Of a stretch of DNA of 39,266 nt, positions 29,193 through 35,212 are shown one piece after another. Below the pieces are notes generated by a model. That model searched no databases. It saw only the letters and a program-made list of their open reading frames with translations, and was not told the DNA's origin. Position numbers and translations under genes: made by a program. The first letter of the stretch is position 1, and every line of letters begins with the position of its first letter. Origin of the DNA: a virus; IMG/VR virus record IMGVR_UViG_3300035438_001141, positions 1 through 39,266 of that record, one strand, 5' to 3'.

Positions 29193-29390
29193 ATGAAATT
29201 ATATAACAATTTTCAAAAAGAAGTACAAAAGTTTCCAATTATTGCTGGTATGCGATTAGACGGAAAAGGCAACAATAAATTAAAAATTGTTGGTTACAGA
29301 TGGGTTGAATTTACTTACGACGTTAATCCTGAAGTTGCAGACGATAAATTTATTGTTGGAGAAAAAATAATTAAAAAGACATTTTTATGA
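29193..29390 (+). CDS. Small hypothetical protein
   Basis: A 65-residue basic protein (MKLYNNFQKEVQKFPIIAGM; KIVGYRWVEFTYDVNPEVAD). It starts 3 bases after the upstream stop and overlaps the next gene by 4. Nothing identifies the function. Confidence 0.6.
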   Translation: MKLYNNFQKEVQKFPIIAGMRLDGKGNNKLKIVGYRWVEFTYDVNPEVADDKFIVGEKIIKKTFL

Positions 29391-30232
29391 AAGAGCCAAT
29401 CATTGAAACCTACGTTCCTCAGAACAAACGCCTCCCCTACCAAGTTGCCGCTGGCGTTGGCGTTGCCTTCGTTGTTGGGTTGATTTATTCCCCAATAAAT
29501 ACTCAGTACCATTATACTTCCTTCGTGCCAGTCGTTGAGCGCGACACCGTGTATGTTCACAAAATTACCACGCTTACTTTTCCTGCAAAGGAAGAAAAAA
29601 GCGAGGTCAACGAAAAGGCTTATGGCTCAAGGTCATACGGCTGGGAAATAAGAAAAATGAATATACACGAACTTCGGAAAACATTGCAAGGCAAAGGTTT
29701 CAGAAACCTTGATAAAATAGACCTTTTTAAAATGCGTCGTATATGGCTTGCTTATTCTTATGAATCCATGTTAATGAACGTGCATCACCTGACAGACTTC
29801 CCCGTTTCCATGATCTATTCCTTTTTCATCATCGAGGCAACGACCTCAGGCGTTGAAACCGAACTTTGGAGAAAACACGCCAACGCTGGCGGCGTGAAGG
29901 CTTTGAAAAATCAAAAGTCGGTTACTTACAAAACACGGGAGGTCATTCGCGGACGTGATAAGTACATTCGCGCCAAGTTCATGAGCGCAAGTTCCACGGA
30001 AGAAGGAATGAAACTTTGGGCGGGTGTTTTGAACTCAGGAAGATACGCGGAATGTAAGAAGGCAAATTACAAGATTAAAGGAATTAAGTTGTATGAATCT
30101 ATCTGTAAATGCGTGTATAAAAGTGGCTATCATACCGATAGAGATTATAAATTTCGCGCTTCATTAATGGCTGAGTTCTGGGAGTTGAAAAAGAACCATT
30201 ACCCATTGAAAGGCAAAAGAGACGAATTTTAA
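29387..30232 (+). CDS. Membrane-anchored glucosaminidase-like cell-wall hydrolase
   Basis: The 281-residue protein has an N-terminal transmembrane anchor (YQVAAGVGVAFVVGLIYSPI, about 18-37), a linker, and a lysozyme/glucosaminidase-like domain over about 130-270. The conserved part is FFIIEATTSGVETELWRKHA with E150 as the probable catalytic Glu, followed by NAGGVKALKN, the equivalent of the N-x-x-GI/VK motif. A later LWAGVLNSGRYAECKKA and a tail SGYHTD complete the fold. It differs from the late amidase and sits among early genes, so it may open or remodel the wall locally. Catalysis is inferred. Confidence 0.75.
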   Translation: MKEPIIETYVPQNKRLPYQVAAGVGVAFVVGLIYSPINTQYHYTSFVPVVERDTVYVHKITTLTFPAKEEKSEVNEKAYGSRSYGWEIRKMNIHELRKTLQGKGFRNLDKIDLFKMRRIWLAYSYESMLMNVHHLTDFPVSMIYSFFIIEATTSGVETELWRKHANAGGVKALKNQKSVTYKTREVIRGRDKYIRAKFMSASSTEEGMKLWAGVLNSGRYAECKKANYKIKGIKLYESICKCVYKSGYHTDRDYKFRASLMAEFWELKKNHYPLKGKRDEF

Positions 30233-30279
30233 ATTATTTTGTATTTATTTTTGTAAATATTTTTTTGTTTAAATATTAC

Positions 30280-30291
30280 TTTGTATATTTA
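30280..30291 (+). promoter_or_regulatory. Early promoter, copy 3
   Basis: TTTGTATATTTA repeats the extended box of the kissing-loop RNA promoter. About 30 bases upstream is TTATTTTTGTAAATATTTTT, shared with the blocks at 24411 and 28457, so this promoter combines both conserved parts. A 48-base A-rich leader precedes the ATG at 30340. Confidence 0.65.
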
Positions 30292-30339
30292 CATATCGAA
30301 AGAAACAAACGATATTTCACACAACAAAAACAAAACAAA

Positions 30340-30960
30340 ATGACAGCTTTAAATTACTCAGCACCAAAAAATGAATTAAGATCTTCTTTAAAGTCTTTAA
30401 TGACTGTAAAAAATGACAAGCCAGTTATCTTCAAAAAAACTGCAAATAAATTTTTTGCAGAAAATGGCATTGAATTACAAGACGCTCCAATGGTTATCGT
30501 AAAAAATGGCATTTATTATCACTTGAACCACACATGTTACAATGGCTATAAGGGAAGAAAAATCGAAAATGCTTGGTACGCTCCAATAGTTGACGTACAG
30601 GAAGAAGTGGCATCTGCGCCACTATCTGCAAAAGAGGTTTTTAACTCAATCAATTTTATTAACCCAACAAAAAATCATGTTAGTTCTGTTGGCTCTTATG
30701 TAAGTGAGGCAAGATTAGAAGCAATTGCAACAAAAGTAAATGAAATCAAATCTTACCTTCCTGAAGGATCTTTGGCTCTAAATATTTTAACAAGCCAGTC
30801 AACATTCACAGATAAGCAACTTTGGGTTATTGCTTATGCGCTTGTAAAAACAAGCTACCGTCCATCTGCAACAAAGAAAGCAGATAAAAACGAATTGCCA
30901 ACACGCCGCTTAAAATACGTTGACGGCAAATTTTTCACCGAAGAAATTGTTTACGCTTAA
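30340..30960 (+). CDS. Hypothetical protein in a self-contained cassette
   Basis: From ATG 30340 (after ACAAAACAAA) the protein has 206 residues, MTALNYSAPKNELRSSLKSL onwards, with a short basic domain (KGIYYHLNHTCYNGYKGRKI-like region near 70-85) and a Ser/Lys-rich tail. The frame extends upstream to 30265 across the promoter, which is unlikely to be translated. Promoter (30280) and terminator (30975) flank the gene closely. Function unknown. Confidence 0.65.
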   Translation: MTALNYSAPKNELRSSLKSLMTVKNDKPVIFKKTANKFFAENGIELQDAPMVIVKNGIYYHLNHTCYNGYKGRKIENAWYAPIVDVQEEVASAPLSAKEVFNSINFINPTKNHVSSVGSYVSEARLEAIATKVNEIKSYLPEGSLALNILTSQSTFTDKQLWVIAYALVKTSYRPSATKKADKNELPTRRLKYVDGKFFTEEIVYA

Positions 30961-30974
30961 TAATTGTTTTCACA

Positions 30975-31006
30975 GGGCAGCGCCCCCCCCAGCTGCCCTT
31001 ATTTTT
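30975..31006 (+). terminator. Intrinsic terminator with a C8 loop
   Basis: GGGCAGC (30975-30981) pairs with GCTGCCC (30992-30998). The 10-base loop GCCCCCCCCA includes eight consecutive Cs, which is unusual. TTATTTTTT follows. The C run may reflect replication slippage or an RNA-binding site. Confidence 0.85.
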
Positions 31007-31032
31007 TACACACAACAAAAAACAAATTAATC

Positions 31033-31581
31033 ATGGAAAAAAATTTCAACAATTTACAATTCAAATGGACATTTGAATCAATTTCGGATAACATTCCCAC
31101 AATTATGCTTTTAACAATCGTTTTAACTTATGGCATTAACGCCTACCTTACCGCTATCTTTTTACCCATTGACTTTTGGCTTGCGATCATTGCTGCCAGT
31201 ATCCTTCAACTCGGACGCTTTGCCGTTGTTTTCATGGACTTCCTGAACCCCACCAAAGGGCGAAGTACCTACCCTCCAAAGATTGCACTGGGCGCGACGC
31301 TTGTCGCATTGGTTGAAATCTTTTTCGGGTTGCAGGAAAAGTACGAAGGAGGTGAATTTATCACCATGTTTCTTTTTGTTGGGACCATCGTTGTTTTCGG
31401 TTACTTACTTGAAATAAACTTTGTTGACAAAGGCGTTGAGGCTTATGGCATCAATGCACCTGAGCCAAAACCAAAGCGTAAAAGGAAACCACGCGTAAAG
31501 GTTGAGGCAAAAGAAAACAATGAAACCACGGGAACAACGGCAAAAAACTTTGTATCTTCATTTAAAACAATAACTTTATAA
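31033..31581 (+). CDS. Four-helix inner membrane protein with basic tail
   Basis: From ATG 31033 the protein has 182 residues. Four hydrophobic segments are visible at about 22-44 (IPTIMLLTIVLTYGINAYLT), 47-68, 84-100 and 109-128 (FITMFLFVGTIVVFGYLLEI). The C-terminal 40 residues are basic (PKPKRKRKPRVKVEAK) and presumably cytoplasmic. It may be a holin-like or superinfection-exclusion protein; early position and four helices argue against the main lysis role. The more upstream open frame covers the terminator and is not used. Confidence 0.7.
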   Translation: MEKNFNNLQFKWTFESISDNIPTIMLLTIVLTYGINAYLTAIFLPIDFWLAIIAASILQLGRFAVVFMDFLNPTKGRSTYPPKIALGATLVALVEIFFGLQEKYEGGEFITMFLFVGTIVVFGYLLEINFVDKGVEAYGINAPEPKPKRKRKPRVKVEAKENNETTGTTAKNFVSSFKTITL

Positions 31582-31583
31582 TC

Positions 31584-31964
31584 ATGATAAAAGAATTTGT
31601 AAATTATGAAATAGCTTTGGCACTTAAGGAATTGGGATTTGATGAACCTTGTTTTACATATTATTATAATATTACTGGTAAATTAAGAACAAATTTATCT
31701 ATAGATATAGATAATGATATGAATTACATGCTTAACAAAAAATTAGGAATTATTTTAGCTCCGACATTTTCTCAATCACTTAGATTTTTTAGAGAAAAAT
31801 ACAGGTTAGAAGGCGCAATTTATAGGCTTAATTTTAAATGGGCTTCTCAAGTTTTTAATATTGAAACAAGTACATATTGCTTTGTACCTGAATTGTTTGA
31901 AACTTACGAAGAAGCTGAAATTGATAGTTTAAAAAAAATGATTAAAATGGTTAAAAACAAATGA
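31584..31964 (+). CDS. Hypothetical protein of a common flavobacterial phage family
   Basis: A 126-residue, AT-rich gene. The N-terminus (FVNYEIALALKELGFDEPCF) has the ALALKELGFDEPC pattern that I associate with a widespread small protein of unknown function in Bacteroidota phages. It starts 3 bases after the membrane protein and overlaps the resolvase by 4. Confidence 0.7.
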   Translation: MIKEFVNYEIALALKELGFDEPCFTYYYNITGKLRTNLSIDIDNDMNYMLNKKLGIILAPTFSQSLRFFREKYRLEGAIYRLNFKWASQVFNIETSTYCFVPELFETYEEAEIDSLKKMIKMVKNK

Positions 31965-32437
31965 GGACACTGATAGGCGTTGACCCAGCGTTAAGATTAA
32001 GCGGCATGGCGGTTTGCATCATTGCAGACCGCACCATGATTTTTAAAAAGTATAAAAGGTTTGCTGATTTCATCGGAGACGTTATAACCTGGGTGGCATA
32101 CGAAAACCCCATTGTTCTTGTTGAAGATTCAAGCCTCCAGAATCTGACTTTTAATAATTCAACAAACCGCGCGATCCTTTCCCGTTTGTCCCGAAATGTT
32201 GGCATGAACCAAGCCGCTTCGCGAATTGCTTATGAATGGATAAAGAAACACGATATTGAAGCTTACAATATTTCCCCTGAGGCAAAGGGGAAAAAGTTTA
32301 ATAAAGATATATTTATGAAAGTTGTCGCAAGCGAGCGACTGAAATTTGAACCAGATTTTAAACCAGCCAAAATAAGTCAAGACGAAATCGACGCTTTTTT
32401 CCTTGCGCTTATGGCAAAAAATTATATTAAAAGATGA
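31961..32437 (+). CDS. RuvC-like Holliday junction resolvase
   Basis: A 158-residue RNase H-fold nuclease. D8 in LIGVDPALRLSG, E55 in VLVEDSS and D141 or D144 in SQDEIDAFFLAL form the acidic centre. An asparagine-rich loop (LTFNNSTNRAILSRLSRNVG) holds a DNA-binding helix. It would resolve branched DNA before packaging. It is close to the end of the early block, upstream of a zinc-ribbon gene that overlaps by 4 bases. Confidence 0.88.
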   Translation: MRTLIGVDPALRLSGMAVCIIADRTMIFKKYKRFADFIGDVITWVAYENPIVLVEDSSLQNLTFNNSTNRAILSRLSRNVGMNQAASRIAYEWIKKHDIEAYNISPEAKGKKFNKDIFMKVVASERLKFEPDFKPAKISQDEIDAFFLALMAKNYIKR

Positions 32438-32769
32438 TTTATATATGTAAAAATTGCAGCTCTGAATCAAACAACATGAATCTCGGAGAGTACTGTGAAG
32501 ATTGTAAGGATCTTACAAGGGAAAAAACGATGCCTCAGAAAAGAGAATATACGCATGATTTGATATGGAAAAAGTACCTGGAGGATAAATGCCCTGTTTG
32601 CGATGGTAAAGTAGATTCTGATTCTCAATATTCTCACACCGAAAATGGCGGTAAATGTATGGCAAAGTATTTTGCTTGTGACAGCTGTTTCAGCCGTTAT
32701 ACCGTTGGATACAACAGAAGCCGTCACCCAATAATGTGCGAAATAACATATAACGCTGTACACAAATAA
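32434..32769 (+). CDS. Zinc-ribbon protein
   Basis: A 111-residue protein with several Cys pairs: CKNC near residue 5, CEDC near 21, CPVC near 53, then C75 and CDSC near 82. This suggests two treble-clef or ribbon units. A basic segment (EKTMPQKREYTHD) lies between them. Nucleic-acid or protein binding is likely; a more exact role cannot be given. Confidence 0.75.
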   Translation: MIYICKNCSSESNNMNLGEYCEDCKDLTREKTMPQKREYTHDLIWKKYLEDKCPVCDGKVDSDSQYSHTENGGKCMAKYFACDSCFSRYTVGYNRSRHPIMCEITYNAVHK

Positions 32770-32780
32770 AACAAAGACAA

Positions 32781-33065
32781 ATGAAAAATAACGAATTAAC
32801 AGACGGCTTAACCAATGAACAATGGAAGGAGGCGCAAAGATGTTTCAACGCGCGCCCGAAGCCTGTTCGCTTTGCAGATACGGTAAATAGCAAACAATCC
32901 GTGATAAATTTTTACTTGAATCCTTTGATTCCTGAGACGATGCCTGCCTATCAATCAATGAATAAGGAAAGAATGATAAGCATTTGTTACCAACTTTATC
33001 ATGCAAAGGAAACCGATACTTTAAAAGAATCAGCCGCAAGGCTAATAAAACTTATAATTGATTGA
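32781..33065 (+). CDS. Small hypothetical protein, last rightward gene
   Basis: A 94-residue protein, MKNNELTDGLTNEQWKEAQR onwards, with a helical C-terminus (MISICYQLYHAKETDTLKES). It starts 11 bases after the zinc-ribbon gene with a good A-rich leader and ends 35 bases before the convergent terminator. Function unknown. Confidence 0.62.
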   Translation: MKNNELTDGLTNEQWKEAQRCFNARPKPVRFADTVNSKQSVINFYLNPLIPETMPAYQSMNKERMISICYQLYHAKETDTLKESAARLIKLIID

Positions 33066-33099
33066 TTACTAATTTGTTGAATTGTTGATGTGTATATCG

Positions 33100-33127
33100 G
33101 GGCTGGCATTTGAACCAGCCCTTTTTT
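33100..33127 (+). terminator. Terminator at the junction of convergent operons
   Basis: GGGCTGG (33100-33106) and CCAGCCC (33115-33121) form a 7-bp stem with loop CATTTGAA, followed by six Ts in the rightward direction. No comparable T tract follows on the minus strand, so the leftward transcript probably uses the hairpin only partly or runs on. Confidence 0.88.
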
Positions 33128-33129
33128 AT

Positions 33130-33792
33130 TTAAAAGATTACCCCTTGCGTCTTCGCGTAATCCACGACTGCCCGTGCATGAGACAAAGCCAACGTATTTT
33201 GAAACACAGGGTCAAACATCATTAAAGCATCATGGTAATTTGTAAAGAAGCCGTTTTCGCTTAAGACCGCTGGCATATTGGTTTGGGTAATGACAAAGAA
33301 ACTTTCCTCCTTGTCCTTATCGCCATCCGTGGTATCCATGCGATAAACCCATTTTGGAAAAGCCTCCTGAACCTCTTTAAACAAGAACTCCGCGTAAATG
33401 TCCGACCTTGTTTTACCTTTGCTCGTGAACACCTCAAAACCCCTTGCATTGGGCGACGTTGCCGCGTTGCCGTGAATGCTGAGGTACAACGAATCTTCGT
33501 AATTTTGAGCGTTAATATTTGCCTTCGCCACGCGCTTTGTCAATGAAATATCCAAGACAGGATCGTAAACGCGGACCACGGAAAATCCCCAGTCGATTAA
33601 ATACTGCTCAATCTTTGCCGCAACTTCCCTGTTGAACACGCCTTCAAAGAACCAACCGTAACCGTGAAACTTTGCATTGTTATGCTGAGCGCACTTTGAC
33701 GGATACGTGGTGTAATTGTAAGGTAACTTTTTCTTTGCGTCAATGCCTCCATGACCCGCGTCAAGGAAAACACAAAATTTAGATGCTTTCAT
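33130..33792 (-). CDS. N-acetylmuramoyl-L-alanine amidase (endolysin)
   Basis: The 220-residue Amidase_3 enzyme has zinc ligands H14 in DAGHGG (11-16), E50 before GVFNRE and H107 in LSIHGNA, and the catalytic E177 in VLSENGFFTN. It cleaves the lactyl-alanine amide bond of peptidoglycan at lysis. There is no signal peptide or wall-binding domain, so export must depend on the holin. Its ATG overlaps an upstream short frame as ATGA. It is the last gene of the leftward block. Confidence 0.95.
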   Translation of the reverse strand: MKASKFCVFLDAGHGGIDAKKKLPYNYTTYPSKCAQHNNAKFHGYGWFFEGVFNREVAAKIEQYLIDWGFSVVRVYDPVLDISLTKRVAKANINAQNYEDSLYLSIHGNAATSPNARGFEVFTSKGKTRSDIYAEFLFKEVQEAFPKWVYRMDTTDGDKDKEESFFVITQTNMPAVLSENGFFTNYHDALMMFDPVFQNTLALSHARAVVDYAKTQGVIF

Positions 33793-33893
33793 ATTTTGAT
33801 ATTTTTAAGGGCGATGCAAGTCAATGCACCGCCCTGTAAAACGCATAAGGTAGCGAATCCTGCTGCGCCTATTTCTTTATAGCTTGAATCCAA
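33789..33893 (-). CDS. Possible short membrane protein before the endolysin (TTG start or recoded)
   Basis: A frame of 34 residues runs from TTG at 33893 to a TGA that overlaps the amidase ATG as ATGA. It reads (M)DSSYKEIGAAGFATLCVLQ and GGALTCIALKNIKI, a single hydrophobic helix. It overlaps the upstream gene by 17 bases in the +1 frame and has no ATG. A lysis accessory (holin-type or spanin-type) or frameshift extension of the 97-residue protein would fit. The hairpin inside it weakens the coding case. Confidence 0.45.
   Translation of the reverse strand: MDSSYKEIGAAGFATLCVLQGGALTCIALKNIKI
33808..33835 (-). promoter_or_regulatory. Strong hairpin just upstream of the endolysin start
   Basis: On the minus strand AGGGCGGTGCA and TGCATCGCCCT form an 11-bp stem with one G-U and loop TTGACT. 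It ends 15 bases before the amidase ATG. There is no T tract, so it is not a terminator; it could delay lysis by blocking ribosome access or protect the mRNA end. Confidence 0.6.
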
Positions 33894-34170
33894 TAAGTGC
33901 AAAAGCTGCAGAAACCAAAGAAAACTTAGGAGGTAAATTTACAGAAATTTCCTTCCCAGCGCATTCCCTCGATGTCTCCTTTATTTTGTCCCAAATGATT
34001 TGAGCAAGTTGGATATATTCGCGCCAGGTGAATTTAACTTTGTTGCCCTCAAGATGAACGTTTATTTCCGAAGCAAGCTCCGCAAAGTTCATTGAGTAAC
34101 AAGCCACGTCACCCATTGGTGACTTTATCCCATCTGCATTTTTCAATGCCTCTTTTAAATTAGTCTGCAT
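33877..34170 (-). CDS. Hypothetical protein in the lysis cassette
   Basis: A 97-residue protein (MQTNLKEALKNADGIKSPMG; FTWREYIQLAQIIWDKIKET) whose last 18 residues become hydrophobic (FSLVSAAFALIGFKL). It lies 10 bases after the holin. Position between holin and amidase suggests a lysis accessory, but no spanin signature (lipobox or periplasmic coiled coil) is present. Confidence 0.6.
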   Translation of the reverse strand: MQTNLKEALKNADGIKSPMGDVACYSMNFAELASEINVHLEGNKVKFTWREYIQLAQIIWDKIKETSRECAGKEISVNLPPKFSLVSAAFALIGFKL

Positions 34171-34180
34171 ATTATTTATT

Positions 34181-34585
34181 TTAACGATTAAAAAAACGTG
34201 TGATTAAAACGCCAAGGTTTACGCCTGTTATGCGTTTAATATTTTCCGAAATAGAATAAAGCTCCACCGTTGCAATTAAGAACGCCGCCATGTACGTAAT
34301 GTTGAATGGAAGGCTAAACGTATTCCTTGCACCCTCGAATATCAGGATGCCACAAAAATATACTACTATCTTTTCCATTGTACGATAAAGGCCTTTGCTA
34401 TTTATCTTCTGTTGCTCCTTCTTTGCCGCAAGGATTCCCGTCGCCATGTCCGCAAAAACAACGAAAATTGTAAAAATCAAGAATCCTTTAATCGGTATGA
34501 AAAATGAAAATATCCAGCCGCAACAAATAGCGTATGTTATCTTCTCCCATCCAAGATGCAAAAAGTTTATTAAGGTTGCTTTCAT
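34181..34585 (-). CDS. Holin, phage holin family 4 type
   Basis: The 134-residue protein has hydrophobic helices at about 16-45 (YAICCGWIFSFFIPI; FLIFTIFVVFADMATG) and 72-110 (IVVYFCGILIF; ITYMAAFLIATVEL). Hallmarks of the family are the DMATGILAAKK motif at 46-56, SKGLYRTMEK at 63-72 and the terminal SISENIKRITGVN. It forms inner-membrane holes that release the amidase. It overlaps the secreted-protein gene by 4 bases. Confidence 0.9.
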   Translation of the reverse strand: MKATLINFLHLGWEKITYAICCGWIFSFFIPIKGFLIFTIFVVFADMATGILAAKKEQQKINSKGLYRTMEKIVVYFCGILIFEGARNTFSLPFNITYMAAFLIATVELYSISENIKRITGVNLGVLITRFFNR

Positions 34586-35196
34586 TTAGTTGGTTTTAAC
34601 TGCCTCAAAATTATTTTACCATCCTGTGAAATATACCTATTTTTTACCTCCTCCCAATATAAATCAACAAATTGTCCTAACACTGGATAACTAATTAATC
34701 TTATGGCAAACTTTGAAAATACAATGGCGTTCTTTGCTGTTGAGCCTTCCACGATATATCTGAATGCACTTGTATTTTTATTGTAATTAAAGTCAACGGC
34801 TGCCGTTGTTCCAAGCGAAGTTATTTGCCATTTGTTATCGGTGTAAAATGCCTCATTGTTTTTTAAAATGGTATCCAATGGATTTTTGCCTGTTAATTCT
34901 TGAATGTTATTATTCTCTCTTATGGCTGCCGTTGTTTTCCTTCCGAAGTCATAATAAGCAATTACCTTGTCAGCAAAGTTATTTGCATTGTTTTCAAAAC
35001 TTGTCATAGCACCATTATATAGTTGACTTGTATCACCAATGATGGAAGCCTTTTCGTAATACCCACCGTCTGTATAATCGGCACGGTAAACAAGGTAATA
35101 AGCATTGTCAATGATTTTAACATACGATGTGTCAAAAGTTATTGATTGCGCGTTAAGCTGAGATATACAAAGCAATAAAAACAAAATCTTTTTCAT
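34582..35196 (-). CDS. Secreted protein with signal peptide
   Basis: From the ATG at 35196 the 204-residue protein starts MKKILFLLLCISQLNAQSIT, a standard Sec signal with cleavage after NA and Gln at +1, as is typical in Bacteroidota. The mature part is beta-strand-rich with VKIIDNAYYLVYRADYTDGG and EELTGKNPLD-like segments. The frame is open upstream to 35322, but that part overlaps the fibre gene end. A phage late protein sent to the periplasm next to fibre and lysis genes is unusual; it may block reinfection or assist lysis. Confidence 0.72.
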   Translation of the reverse strand: MKKILFLLLCISQLNAQSITFDTSYVKIIDNAYYLVYRADYTDGGYYEKASIIGDTSQLYNGAMTSFENNANNFADKVIAYYDFGRKTTAAIRENNNIQELTGKNPLDTILKNNEAFYTDNKWQITSLGTTAAVDFNYNKNTSAFRYIVEGSTAKNAIVFSKFAIRLISYPVLGQFVDLYWEEVKNRYISQDGKIILRQLKPTK

Positions 35197-35212
35197 GTTT
35201 ATTTTTTTTAGT

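Noticed and set aside
30265-30339. Upstream extension of the 206-residue protein
   Set aside because: The extension covers the promoter box and has no independent support.
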